The notes under the pieces: model-generated | Database searches by the model: none | What the model was told of the DNA's origin: nothing | What the model saw: only the letters and a program-made list of their open reading frames with translations | Made by a program: the position numbers and the translations under genes | In this document: piece by piece, positions 1-8,515 of the stretch | How positions within the stretch are numbered: position 1 is the first letter of the stretch | Layout: the number at the start of each line of letters is the position of its first letter | Origin: CAVQGM01 sp963712065 | GTDB taxonomy: Bacteria > Actinomycetota > Acidimicrobiia > Acidimicrobiales > Acidimicrobilacustridaceae | Direction of reading: 5' to 3' | Length of the DNA stretch: 64,000 bases | NCBI GenBank assembly: GCA_963712065.1 | Contig: CAVQGM010000002.1 | Span: 1,674,001 to 1,738,000, forward strand

Positions 1-482
1 ACCTCGACGTCGGCGGCGGCATCGGTGAGTGTGGGCCGATGGGCCCGGTTCAGCGAGATCCGGGTGACGCCGGGCGTGTTCCGGAGCCGATCGAGCTCGT
101 CCTCGTCGGCGGTGAGCACGACGCGGGGCGCGATGGTGGCGACGACGTCGACCTCGTCGACGTCGACCACGTCGGCGACGACCTCGCGGCTCTCCCGGTC
201 ACGGGCCTCGGTGCCCGGGGCCGTCGGCGTGTCCGGCTGCACCTCGACGATGAGCGGTGCCGACCCGGCGGCGGTCACCGCTCGGGCGACGTCGGCGTCG
301 ACCGCCGCAGGACCCGACCCGGGATCGGCCTGTCCCGACGCCGGGACGACGGTCACGAGCACCGTGGCGCCCAGGACGAGCGCGGCGAGGACAGCCGCCA
401 GCGCGGGCGTCGAGCTCGGGCGGGGCGTGGCACCGGGACCGACTCGGCGCGCCCGGGGGGATGGGGGATGGAGCCGCCGCAT
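1..482 (-). CDS. Secreted protein, N-terminal part; possible subtilisin-type (S8) protease propeptide
   Basis: The frame is open from ATG at 482 to the window edge (160 codons, truncated). It begins MRRLHPPSPRARR, followed by an Ala/Val/Leu-rich membrane segment at about residues 24-48 ending ASGQA, which looks like a Sec signal peptide. The exported part reads APLIVEVQPDTP and later VVATIAPRVVLTADEDELDR, then LRNTPGVTRISLNR. This pattern resembles the inhibitor-type propeptide that precedes subtilisin-family catalytic domains. The catalytic domain would lie outside the window, so the family is inference. A TACGCT hexamer ends 9 bases before the ATG, which suggests a short or absent leader. 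Confidence 0.55.
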   Translation of the reverse strand, partial: MRRLHPPSPRARRVGPGATPRPSSTPALAAVLAALVLGATVLVTVVPASGQADPGSGPAAVDADVARAVTAAGSAPLIVEVQPDTPTAPGTEARDRESREVVADVVDVDEVDVVATIAPRVVLTADEDELDRLRNTPGVTRISLNRAHRPTLTDAAADVE

Positions 483-522
483 GTGTCGCCGAGCGTAGCC
501 CGACCCTGCCCGGGCGAAGGAG

Positions 523-978
523 TCAGGAACCGGGCTTCTGGGGCACGATCACGACGGGGCAGCCCACCGCGGACGGAAGGCGAGTCGCCACCCCGCCGAG
601 GATCCGTTCGCGCCATCCCGTGCGTCCGTGGCTGCCCACCACCACGAGGTCGGCCCGTCGGGCCTCGACGACGCCGACGATGGCGGCGATGGGGTCGCCC
701 TCGACCAGTTCGGCGGAGTGCGGGACCCCCAACACCCCGAGCGGCGCGGCGGCGTCGGTGGCGAGGGCTTCTCGGGCGATGGCCTCGAGCGCGGCGAAGT
801 CGATCGGCGGCGTCGCCCGGCCGAGCTCGTCGAGCGGGTCGTACCCGCGCACGACGACCACCTCGGCATGGAGCGCGGCGGCGACGGGCGCCAGCCACGC
901 CATGGCCTGCACCGCACCGGCCGACCCGTCGTAGCCGACGACGATGGTGCGCACGGGCCGCGACTCGTCGACGGTCAC
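523..978 (-). CDS. Universal stress protein, UspA family
   Basis: The 151-residue protein is a single UspA domain. The N-terminal strand is TIVVGYDGSAGAVQA and the C-terminal nucleotide-binding signature is VVGSHGRTGWRERILGG, followed by PVVIVPQ. That is the G-2x-G-9x-G(S/T)-type loop of ATP-binding Usp proteins. The start codon overlaps the stop of the upstream terC-like gene by 4 bases, so the two are translationally coupled. Usp proteins are cytoplasmic stress modulators. The specific signal here is unknown. Confidence 0.93.
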   Translation of the reverse strand: MTVDESRPVRTIVVGYDGSAGAVQAMAWLAPVAAALHAEVVVVRGYDPLDELGRATPPIDFAALEAIAREALATDAAAPLGVLGVPHSAELVEGDPIAAIVGVVEARRADLVVVGSHGRTGWRERILGGVATRLPSAVGCPVVIVPQKPGS

Positions 979-1949
979 CTCCGCCGCTCCTCGGCCGCGG
1001 CGTGGCGGAGGGACACGACCACCGTGACGGAGAGCACCGCGGCGATCACCCCCAACGACAGCAGGGTCGGGATGTGCACACCCCAGAACGAGATGATCAT
1101 CTTCACCCCCACGTAGGCGAGGATCACGCCGAGGCCCTTGTTGAGGTAGACGAGCTTGTCCTGGGCACCGGCGAGCAGGAAGTACAGCGCCCGCAGCCCG
1201 AGGATGGCAAAGGCGTTCGAGCTGAACACGATGAACTGCGATCGGCTGATGGCGAGGATGGCGGGGATCGAGTCGACGGCGAAGACCACGTCGGTGGCCT
1301 CGACCAGCACCAGCACGACGAGCAGCGGGGTGGCGAACCGCCTGGCGCCGTCCTTCACGGTGAAGCGGGTGCCGTGGAAGTCGGCGGTGACCGGGATGAC
1401 CCGGCGCATCACCTTGAGCACCGGGTTCCGCTCCGGGTGGATCTCCCCTTCGTCATGGGTCCCCACGCGCCACGCCGTGAACACGAGGAAGGCGCCGAAC
1501 GCCACCAGCATCCACTCGAAGCGGTTGATCAGGGCGACGCCGGCGAAGATGAACACGGCGCGCAGCACCAGGGCCCCGAAGATGCCCCAGAACAGCACCC
1601 GGTGCTGCAGGGCCTTGGGGACGGCGAAGTAGCCCAGGATGACGGCCCACACGAACACGTTGTCGACGGACAGGCTCTTCTCGATCGCATAGCCGGCGAA
1701 GTACTGGGACGCCGCCGATCCACCCAGCCACCACCACACGAACACGCCGAAGGCGAGGCCGAGGGCGATCCAGCCGATGCTCGACCCCGCGGCCTCACGG
1801 ATCGAGATCTCGTGCGCCTCCCGGTGGAACAGCAACAGGTCGGCGAGGAGCACGACGGCGATGAAGGCGAGGAACAGCGCCCACTGGGCGGGGCTGACGA
1901 CGATGTCGGCGCCGGGCACGGTCGACGTGTCGGCGGAGGCGACCAGCAC
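975..1949 (-). CDS. TerC family integral membrane protein
   Basis: This 324-residue polytopic protein has about eight to nine membrane helices and the TerC signature acidic residues within helices, in SLSVDNVFVWAVIL and LVEATDVVFAVDSIPAIL. TerC/Alx proteins act in metal-ion (manganese) export and envelope metalation. The original tellurium-resistance name need not apply. The start is GTG at 1949, with GAGAGGG a few bases upstream. It is the first gene of a two-gene operon with the universal stress protein (4-base overlap). The family call is firm; the substrate is not shown by sequence. Confidence 0.93.
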   Translation of the reverse strand: MLVASADTSTVPGADIVVSPAQWALFLAFIAVVLLADLLLFHREAHEISIREAAGSSIGWIALGLAFGVFVWWWLGGSAASQYFAGYAIEKSLSVDNVFVWAVILGYFAVPKALQHRVLFWGIFGALVLRAVFIFAGVALINRFEWMLVAFGAFLVFTAWRVGTHDEGEIHPERNPVLKVMRRVIPVTADFHGTRFTVKDGARRFATPLLVVLVLVEATDVVFAVDSIPAILAISRSQFIVFSSNAFAILGLRALYFLLAGAQDKLVYLNKGLGVILAYVGVKMIISFWGVHIPTLLSLGVIAAVLSVTVVVSLRHAAAEERRR

Positions 1950-2015
1950 GGGTCAGGCCCTCTCCGCGAGCCGGCCCGGCACGGCCGGGCTCGATCCGCC
2001 GACGCGACCGCGGCC

Positions 2016-2021
2016 TACCCT
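2016..2021 (+). promoter_or_regulatory. -10 element (TACCCT) of the DUF4190 gene
   Basis: TACCCT fits TANNNT. It ends 7 bases before an in-frame GTG at 2029 and 52 bases before the ATG at 2074. Either the gene is leaderless from GTG 2029, or it has a roughly 45-base leader ending in a G-rich ribosome binding site before ATG 2074. Confidence 0.5.
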
Positions 2022-2073
2022 GGCCGCCGTGGCGCGACGGGTTCGCCACCGAGCAGACGATGGGGGTTGGGGG

Positions 2074-2640
2074 ATGAGCGACGGGGACATGGGGCATTGG
2101 CACGACGTCGACCTTGCCGGGCTGACCCCCGATGAGCGAGTACGGCTCGACCAGACGCTGCGGGCCGAGCGTATCCCGGCCACGTGGGGCGGGACGGTGC
2201 TCCGGGTCGACGACGCCTACGAGGCCCGGCTCGCGACCCTCGTGGACGAGATCCGCCAGGCCCCCGCCCCGGCCCCCGGATGGGCGCCGACACCGCCGCC
2301 GCCGCCGACACCGCCGCCGACGGCCTACGGCACGGCGGCAGCCGGCTTCGCCGGCTACGGGTCTGCGCCGCCACCCACGGCCAGGACCAACACCTCGGCC
2401 ATCGTGTCGCTCGTGTGCGGTCTGGTCAGCGTGCTGAGCGGCTGCCTGCCCACCGGGCCGGTCGGCATCTACTTCGGCATCCGGGCCCGGAAGGAGATCC
2501 GAGAGACCGGTGAGCAGGGCGACGGGATGGCCATCGCCGGGCTGATCGTCAGCGCCATCGGCACGCTGTTCCTGGTCGTCGCCCTGTTCTTCGTCGTGTT
2601 CGTGGTGCTGCTGGGCCTGCTCGGCTCGTCGTCGGGCTGA
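2074..2640 (+). CDS. DUF4190-type membrane protein
   Basis: The protein has 188 residues from ATG 2074. The N-terminal part is soluble (about residues 1-60, starting MSDGDMGHWHDVDLAGLTPD) and is followed by a Pro/Ala/Thr-rich linker (about 62-108). The C-terminal DUF4190 module has two hydrophobic segments, around SAIVSLVCGLVSVLSG and IAGLIVSAIGTLFLVV, separated by GIRARKEIRETGEQGDGMAI. That layout is typical of small actinobacterial membrane proteins of unknown function. The alternative start GTG 2029 would add 15 residues. The gene precedes glgX by 56 bases on the same strand, but glgX appears to have its own promoter. Confidence 0.8.
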   Translation: MSDGDMGHWHDVDLAGLTPDERVRLDQTLRAERIPATWGGTVLRVDDAYEARLATLVDEIRQAPAPAPGWAPTPPPPPTPPPTAYGTAAAGFAGYGSAPPPTARTNTSAIVSLVCGLVSVLSGCLPTGPVGIYFGIRARKEIRETGEQGDGMAIAGLIVSAIGTLFLVVALFFVVFVVLLGLLGSSSG

Positions 2641-2682
2641 CCGCCGTGGCGGGGTCCGGCGCGTCGCGGTGCGCCGGCCTCC

Positions 2683-2688
2683 TACACT
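2683..2688 (+). promoter_or_regulatory. -10 element (TACACT) for leaderless glgX
   Basis: TACACT lies 8 bases before ATG 2697. No Shine-Dalgarno sequence precedes the ATG, which fits a transcript beginning at or next to the start codon. Confidence 0.6.
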
Positions 2689-2696
2689 CTCGGCCG

Positions 2697-4817
2697 ATGG
2701 AGGTCTGGCCCGGGGCGCCGTTTCCGTTGGGGGCGACGTTCGACGGGAGCGGGACGAACTTCTCGATCTTCTCCGAGGCGGCGACGTCGGTCGAGCTGTG
2801 CCTGTTCGACGACGACGGCACGCCGACCTGCGTCCGCCTGCCCGAGGTCACGGCGTTCGTGCACCACGGCTACCTGCCCGGCGTGCAGCCCGGCCAGCGC
2901 TACGGCTTCCGGGTGGAGGCGCCCTGGGACCCCGCCAGCGGCTCGCGCGGCAACCCGGCCAAGCTCCTGATCGACCCCTACGCCAAGGCGGTCGAGGGCC
3001 GGGTCGAGTGGGCCGACGCCGTGCTCCCGTTCACGGGCGATGATCCCGACGGCTCGCCGTCGCCCACCGACTCGGCGCCGTTCGTGCCCCGCTCCGTGGT
3101 GATCAGCCCGTACTTCGACTGGAGCGACGATCGCCACCCGCGCACCCCGTGGCACGAGACGGTGTTGTACGAGACCCACGTCCGCGGCCTGACCATGCGC
3201 CATCCGGACGTGCCCGAGGAGCTCCGGGGGACCTATCTCGGGCTCGCCAGCCGGCCGGTCATCGACCACCTGAAGCGACTCGGCGTCACCGCCGTCGAGC
3301 TCATGCCGGTGCACCAGTTCGTGCACGACCAGCGGCTCGACGAGCTCGGCCTGCGCAACTACTGGGGCTACAACTCCATCGCCTATCTCGCGCCGCACAA
3401 CGAGTACGTCGTGTACGGCCAGCGGGGCCAGCAGGTGCAGGAGTTCAAGCAGATGGTGAAGACCCTCCACGCGGAGGGGATCGAGGTGATCCTCGACGTC
3501 GTCTACAACCACACCGCCGAGGGCAACGCGTGGGGTCCGATGCTGTCGCTCAAGGGTGCCGACAACGCCGCGTACTACCGGCTCGATCCCAACGACCGTC
3601 GTGTCTACGTCGACTACACGGGAACCGGCAACAGCCTCAACATGCGGCACCCGCACGTGCTCCAGCTGATCATGGACAGCCTGCGGTACTGGGTCACCGA
3701 GATGCGGGTCGACGGGTTCCGATTCGACCTGGCCGCCACCCTCGCCCGCGAGCTGCACGACGTCGACAAGCTGTCCTCGTTCTTCGACCTGATCCAACAG
3801 GACCCGATCGTCAGCCAGGTGAAGCTCATCGCCGAGCCGTGGGACGTCGGCGAGGGTGGCTACCAGGTCGGCAACTTCCCGCCGCTGTGGTCCGAGTGGA
3901 ACGGCAAGTTCCGTGACGAGGTGCGCGACTTCTGGCGGGGCGCCGACCACGCCATCGCCGAGTTCGCCTACCGCTTCACGGGGTCGAGCGACCTGTACGA
4001 GTCCAACGGGCGAACGCCGTACGCCTCCATCAACTTCGTCACCGCCCACGACGGGTTCACCCTCACCGACCTCGTCTCGTTCAACGACAAGCACAACCAG
4101 GCGAACGGCGAGGACGGTCGGGACGGCACCGACGACAACCGCTCGTGGAACTGCGGGGCCGAGGGCCCGACCGACGACCCGGAGGTGCAGGCGCGACGGC
4201 GTCGTCAGCGCCGCAACCTGCTCGCCACCCTGCTCCTGTCCCAGGGCGTCCCGATGCTCCTCGGCGGCGACGAGCTGGGCCGGACCCAGCAGGGAAACAA
4301 CAACGCGTACTGCCAGGACAACGAGATCAGCTGGTACGACTGGGCCGAGGCCGACGAGGAGCTGCTGGAGTTCACCCGCCGCCTCGTGCACCTTCGGCTC
4401 GACCATCCGGTGTTCCGGCGGCGCAACTTCTTCCAGGGCCGCCCGATCATCGGCGAGTCGGTGGACGACATCGAGTGGTTCACCCCCGAGGGCACGGTGA
4501 TGACCGACGGCGACTGGCAGGTCGGGTTCGCGCGGAGCATCGGCGTCTTCCTCAACGGCGAGGCCATCCAGATGCGCGGCCCGCGAGGTGAGCGGGTGCA
4601 CGACGACTGCTTCTACGTCGTGTTCAACGCCTCCGAGGCGACCGTCGAGTTCACCGTCCCGCCGGCGTCGTACGGCGAGCGCTGGGCCAAGGCCCTCGAC
4701 ACCTCCGAGGACGACGTCGACCTCGCCGTCCCACACGACGGCGAGGTCACCAAGGCCGGCGGGACGGTCGCCGTCCCTGACCGGACGGTGGTGCTGCTCC
4801 GCCGGCTCGAGGACTGA
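2697..4817 (+). CDS. glgX: Glycogen debranching enzyme GlgX/TreX
   Basis: The 706-residue GH13 enzyme hydrolyses alpha-1,6 branches of glycogen. The N-terminal CBM48 domain (about 1-140) starts MEVWPGAPFPLGATFDGSGT. The catalytic barrel carries the GH13 signatures: nucleophile Asp in RVDGFRFDLAATL, acid/base Glu in LIAEPWDVGEGGYQVG, and the third Asp in NFVTAHDGFTLTDLVSF. The length is usual for GlgX. I chose ATG 2697 because homology begins there and a -10 TACACT precedes it. A further in-frame extension upstream has no support. treY follows 11 bases downstream. GlgX/TreX debranching supplies linear maltodextrins for TreY. Confidence 0.95.
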   Translation: MEVWPGAPFPLGATFDGSGTNFSIFSEAATSVELCLFDDDGTPTCVRLPEVTAFVHHGYLPGVQPGQRYGFRVEAPWDPASGSRGNPAKLLIDPYAKAVEGRVEWADAVLPFTGDDPDGSPSPTDSAPFVPRSVVISPYFDWSDDRHPRTPWHETVLYETHVRGLTMRHPDVPEELRGTYLGLASRPVIDHLKRLGVTAVELMPVHQFVHDQRLDELGLRNYWGYNSIAYLAPHNEYVVYGQRGQQVQEFKQMVKTLHAEGIEVILDVVYNHTAEGNAWGPMLSLKGADNAAYYRLDPNDRRVYVDYTGTGNSLNMRHPHVLQLIMDSLRYWVTEMRVDGFRFDLAATLARELHDVDKLSSFFDLIQQDPIVSQVKLIAEPWDVGEGGYQVGNFPPLWSEWNGKFRDEVRDFWRGADHAIAEFAYRFTGSSDLYESNGRTPYASINFVTAHDGFTLTDLVSFNDKHNQANGEDGRDGTDDNRSWNCGAEGPTDDPEVQARRRRQRRNLLATLLLSQGVPMLLGGDELGRTQQGNNNAYCQDNEISWYDWAEADEELLEFTRRLVHLRLDHPVFRRRNFFQGRPIIGESVDDIEWFTPEGTVMTDGDWQVGFARSIGVFLNGEAIQMRGPRGERVHDDCFYVVFNASEATVEFTVPPASYGERWAKALDTSEDDVDLAVPHDGEVTKAGGTVAVPDRTVVLLRRLED

Positions 4818-4828
4818 ACCACGTCGCG

Positions 4829-7141
4829 TTGACCGACCTCGCCACCTACCGGCTCCAGCTCGGACCGACGTTCGGCTTCGCCGAGGCCGCGGCCGTCGTG
4901 CCGTACCTGGCCGACCTGGGGGTGAGCCACGTCCACACGTCACCCATCGCCGAGGCGGTACCGGGGAGCACCCACGGCTACGACGTCGTCGACCACCATC
5001 GGGTGCGGACCGAGCTGGGCGGCGAGGACGGCCTTCGGCACCTGTGGACCGCGCTGCGGGACCGGGGCCTCGGGCACGTCGTCGACGTGGTGCCGAACCA
5101 CATGGCCGTCGATGCGCGCAACCGGTGGTGGTGGGACGTGCTCGCGCGCGGTCGTGCCTCCGTCTACGCGGGGCACTTCGACATCGATTGGGACGACCCC
5201 CGAGCCGACGGCCGGGTGGTGCTCCCCCACCTCGACCGGCCGCTCGACGACGCCATCGCCGACGGCGTGCTCACCGTGGCCCGATCCGCCGACGGCACCC
5301 TCGTGCTGCGCCACCACGAACGCGAGTGGCCGCTGCGCGCCGACGGACCCCTGGACGGCGACCTGCGCGAGATCGCCGCCGCCCAGCACTACGAACCGGT
5401 CTGGTGGCGCGAGGCAGGCGAGCGGCTGAACTACCGCCGCTTCTTCGACCTGACCGACCTCGTCGCCGTGCGCGCCGACCGACCCGACGTGTTCGCCGAC
5501 GTCCACCGCCTCCTCGCCGCGTGGATGGACGACGAGCTGGGCGGGTCCGTCGTCGACGGGGTGCGGGTCGACCACATCGACGGGATCGGCGACCCGTTGG
5601 CGTACCTCACCATGCTCCGGGACCTCGTCGGCGACCGGCGCGTCGTCGTCGAGAAGATCCTCGGGCCCGACGAGACGCTTCCCGAGGGTTGGCCGGTCGA
5701 GGGCACGACCGGCTACGACGCCATGGCCGAGATCACCGCCGTGCTCGTCGATCCCGCCGGCGAGGCCGCCCTGACCGCGGTGGCCGCCGACCTGGGTGCC
5801 ACCGCCGAGCCGTGGGCCGACCTGGTCGCGGCGGCCAAGCGAGAGGTGTTGGCCACGCGTCTGCAGCCCGAGCACCGGCGGGCCGCCCGTGCCCTCGTCG
5901 CCACCGGCGCACCGACCGCCGGGGCCGACGACGCCGTCGCCCGGCTCGCGCTCGCCACCGACGTCTACCGCGACTACCCGGTGCTCGGGGGGTCACCGGC
6001 GGAGGAGGCCTTCGCCATCCGCCTCGCCCACCTCACCGCCCCCCTGGCCGCCAAGGCGGTCGAGGACACGGCGCTGTACCGCGACGTCCGCCTGCCGGCG
6101 ATCGACGAGGTCGGGTCCGACCCGGGGAGGTTCGCGCTCCCGGTCGACGACTTCCACCGCCGCATGGCCGCCGCCGCCCGGCGCCGCCCGCGCTCGATGG
6201 TGGCCGCCACCACCCACGACACCAAGCGCAGTGCCGACGTGCGGGCCCGGTTGGCGGTGCTCGCCGAGCGGCCAGCCGCCTGGCGGACCTTCGTCGAGCG
6301 GTGGCGGGACCTGACCGCGGGCTTCCGCACCGTCGCCGAGGGTCGGACCTGGCCCGACGACGCCCTCGACCTGTTCGTCGTGGCCAACCTGGTGGGTGCC
6401 TGGCCGATCGACACCGACCGCGCCGGCGCGTTCGCCGTCAAGGCGGCGCGAGAGGCCAAGCGCGCCACCTCGTGGATCGACGTCGACGAGGCCTACGAGC
6501 GGGCGCTCACCCGGCTGGTGGACGCCGCTGTCGACGACCCGCCGGTCGTCGCCCACCTCGACGGGTTCGTCGCCACCATCGACGCCGCCGCCCGGGTGAA
6601 CGCCCTCACCACCGCGGCCCTCACCCTGACCGTCCCCGGCGTGCCCGACCTCTACCAGGGGGACGAGCTGTGGCTCCACGCCCTCGTCGACCCGGACAAC
6701 CGGCGTCCGGTGGACTTCGACCGGCGGCGGGCCACCCTGGCCCGGCTGGCCGACCTCGACCCGGCGGCGCGGTGGGCCGAGGAGCAGGCCCGGGGCGTGG
6801 CCGACGACGACCCGGGGGAGGGTCTGGCCAAGCTGGTGCTCATCCACCGGACCCTCGGGCTCCGCCGGCACCGACCCGACGCCTTCGCGCCGGACGCCGA
6901 CTACCGACCCCTCGAGGTCACCGGCGCCGAGCGCGACCACGTCATCGCCTTCCTCCGGGGCGACTCGGTGGCCGTGGTCGTCCCTCGGCTGCCCGCCGCC
7001 GGCGAGGGCGAGCGCGGCGACGCCGTGGTGCACCTCCCCCAGCGCTGGTGGCGCGACGTGGTCACCGGACGATCACGCCCCGGCGGCCCGGTCGGCGTGT
7101 CGCGCCTGTTGGCCGACTTCCCCGTCGCCGTGCTCGCGTGA
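4829..7141 (+). CDS. treY: Malto-oligosyltrehalose synthase TreY
   Basis: The 770-residue GH13_26 enzyme converts the reducing end of maltodextrins to an alpha,alpha-1,1-linked trehalosyl end (EC 5.4.99.15). Visible signatures are DVVPNHMAVD, the nucleophile loop DGVRVDHIDGIGDPLAYL, VVVEKILGPDE carrying the acid/base Glu, and ATTHDTKRSADVRARL. The start is TTG at 4829 (MTDLATYRLQLGPTFGF), 11 bases after the glgX stop, so the two genes probably form an operon. The usual partner treZ, which releases trehalose, is not in this window. It may lie elsewhere, since TreS here can also interconvert trehalose and maltose. Confidence 0.95.
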   Translation: MTDLATYRLQLGPTFGFAEAAAVVPYLADLGVSHVHTSPIAEAVPGSTHGYDVVDHHRVRTELGGEDGLRHLWTALRDRGLGHVVDVVPNHMAVDARNRWWWDVLARGRASVYAGHFDIDWDDPRADGRVVLPHLDRPLDDAIADGVLTVARSADGTLVLRHHEREWPLRADGPLDGDLREIAAAQHYEPVWWREAGERLNYRRFFDLTDLVAVRADRPDVFADVHRLLAAWMDDELGGSVVDGVRVDHIDGIGDPLAYLTMLRDLVGDRRVVVEKILGPDETLPEGWPVEGTTGYDAMAEITAVLVDPAGEAALTAVAADLGATAEPWADLVAAAKREVLATRLQPEHRRAARALVATGAPTAGADDAVARLALATDVYRDYPVLGGSPAEEAFAIRLAHLTAPLAAKAVEDTALYRDVRLPAIDEVGSDPGRFALPVDDFHRRMAAAARRRPRSMVAATTHDTKRSADVRARLAVLAERPAAWRTFVERWRDLTAGFRTVAEGRTWPDDALDLFVVANLVGAWPIDTDRAGAFAVKAAREAKRATSWIDVDEAYERALTRLVDAAVDDPPVVAHLDGFVATIDAAARVNALTTAALTLTVPGVPDLYQGDELWLHALVDPDNRRPVDFDRRRATLARLADLDPAARWAEEQARGVADDDPGEGLAKLVLIHRTLGLRRHRPDAFAPDADYRPLEVTGAERDHVIAFLRGDSVAVVVPRLPAAGEGERGDAVVHLPQRWWRDVVTGRSRPGGPVGVSRLLADFPVAVLA

Positions 7142-7200
7142 CGCTCGAGGCTCCCCCCGCTTGCGCGACGGGGTGCGGCGTCCGGGTCGCGCTGCGGCCC

Positions 7201-7206
7201 TAGGCT
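7201..7206 (+). promoter_or_regulatory. -10 element (TAGGCT) of a leaderless gene
   Basis: TAGGCT is followed by 6 bases and then GTG 7213, the start of the GT87-like gene. There is no ribosome binding site between them. Confidence 0.55.
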
Positions 7207-7212
7207 CGCGGC

Positions 7213-8496
7213 GTGCTCGAGGCCCGGCTCGATGAACCGACGGCGGGGGCCGGCCGGGAGGCTGCTCCCGCGTCGACCCCTCGTCGCGTCGTCGGCCGCC
7301 ACGTCGTGTGGTGGCTCGTCGTCGGGCTGATCGTCATCCGCCTCGTCGCCGTCGGCCTGCTCCTGGCGAGCGGCGTGGAGGACGAGCACAGCATCCTCGG
7401 CGGCGATGCCCGCCGGTACGAGGCGATCGTCGCCGGCGAGGGCACCCCCTACCGGGACTTCGAGGTGGAGTTCCCGCCCGTCGCCCTCGGGCTCATGCAC
7501 GTCGTCCACGGCATGACCACGTGGCAGACCCTGCTGTTCCTCGCGCTGTCCCAGCTCGCCCTCGAGCTGGCGACCGCCGCCGTGATCCGGTGGGCGTGGG
7601 GCGGTCGAACCGCCGTCGCCTACCTCCTGCTCGGCACACCGATGGCGTTCTTCCCGTTCCCCTACGTCCGCATCGACTTCGTGTCCGTGTTCCTCGCCGT
7701 GCTCGGGTTGGCCCTCGTGCGCAAGCGCGCCGAGGTCGCCGGCGGCTCGCTGCTGGCCGTGGCCGTGTTCGCCAAGCTCTGGCCCCTCGCCGTCGCGCCC
7801 GCGCTGCTCGTGCGCCGTCGGTGGCGGGGACTGGCCGCCTGGGCCGTCACCGGTGCCGCCGGTGCCCTCGCGTGGGTCGCCTGGGCCGGAACGTCGGGGC
7901 TCTCGCAGGTCGTCACCTTCCGGGGCGCCACCGGCTGGCAGATCGAGAGCCTCCCGGGCGCCGTGGCGCACATGATCGACCCCGGCGGCTCGACCGTGCA
8001 GCAGGGGGCATGGCGCACGGCGGTGGCCATGCCCGTGTGGAGCCGGCCGCTGCTCACCCTGCTCAGCGTCGCCACCGTCGCGGTCTCCTGGTGGCTGGCC
8101 GCCCGCAGCCGAACACCGACGCCGCCCGGCAGGGCCACCGGCGTCGAGGACGACGTGGTCGTGCTCGACGGGCTGGCGCCGCTCGCCGCCGTGCTCGGCC
8201 TGCTGATCTTCTCCCCGATCATCTCGCCGCAGTACGTGCTGTGGTGCGTCCCGTTCGCCGCCGTGATCGTTGCTCGCGGCCACCGGCTGCTCACCTGGTT
8301 GATGGTGGGCGTGATCGTGCTGACCACCTACGGGCTGGCCACGATCCACGGGCAGATCCCTGGTGAGCTGTACGCCACGGTGCCGGTCCTGGTCCGCAAC
8401 GCCCTGCTCGTCGTCGTCCTGGCGGTGTGCCTGAGGGAGCTCGCGACCCGGTCGGCAGCCCCCCGCCCGGTCGTCCCCACCGCCGCTCCCGCCTGA
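7213..8496 (+). CDS. GT87/DUF2029-type polyprenyl-phosphate-dependent mannosyltransferase-like membrane protein
   Basis: This 427-residue polytopic GT-C protein has about nine to ten helices. After the first helix comes the acidic loop GGDARRYEAIVAGEGTPYRD and then FEVEFPPVALGL. The D..RY and YRDFxVExPP pattern is typical of GT87/DUF2029 enzymes such as mycobacterial mannosyltransferases, which take sugar from polyprenyl phosphate outside the membrane. A cytosolic linker between late helices (SRTPTPPGRATG) is followed by PIISPQYVLWCVPF. The start is GTG 7213, supported by the leaderless -10 TAGGCT. It converges with the MptB-like gene (19 bases apart). The acceptor is unknown, possibly lipomannan- or glycan-like envelope polymers. 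Confidence 0.8.
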   Translation: MLEARLDEPTAGAGREAAPASTPRRVVGRHVVWWLVVGLIVIRLVAVGLLLASGVEDEHSILGGDARRYEAIVAGEGTPYRDFEVEFPPVALGLMHVVHGMTTWQTLLFLALSQLALELATAAVIRWAWGGRTAVAYLLLGTPMAFFPFPYVRIDFVSVFLAVLGLALVRKRAEVAGGSLLAVAVFAKLWPLAVAPALLVRRRWRGLAAWAVTGAAGALAWVAWAGTSGLSQVVTFRGATGWQIESLPGAVAHMIDPGGSTVQQGAWRTAVAMPVWSRPLLTLLSVATVAVSWWLAARSRTPTPPGRATGVEDDVVVLDGLAPLAAVLGLLIFSPIISPQYVLWCVPFAAVIVARGHRLLTWLMVGVIVLTTYGLATIHGQIPGELYATVPVLVRNALLVVVLAVCLRELATRSAAPRPVVPTAAPA

Positions 8497-8515
8497 CGGG
8501 CGAGGGCGACGGGCC

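Noticed and set aside
975..1949. Tellurite-resistance determinant
   Set aside because: TerC proteins are widespread metal-handling membrane proteins. No other ter genes are nearby.
39..2135. Long forward open frame of about 700 codons at the window start
   Set aside because: It is the antisense shadow of the protease-like, Usp and TerC genes. The composition is Arg/Gly/Asp-rich with no recognisable domain, and the reverse-strand genes have clear family motifs.
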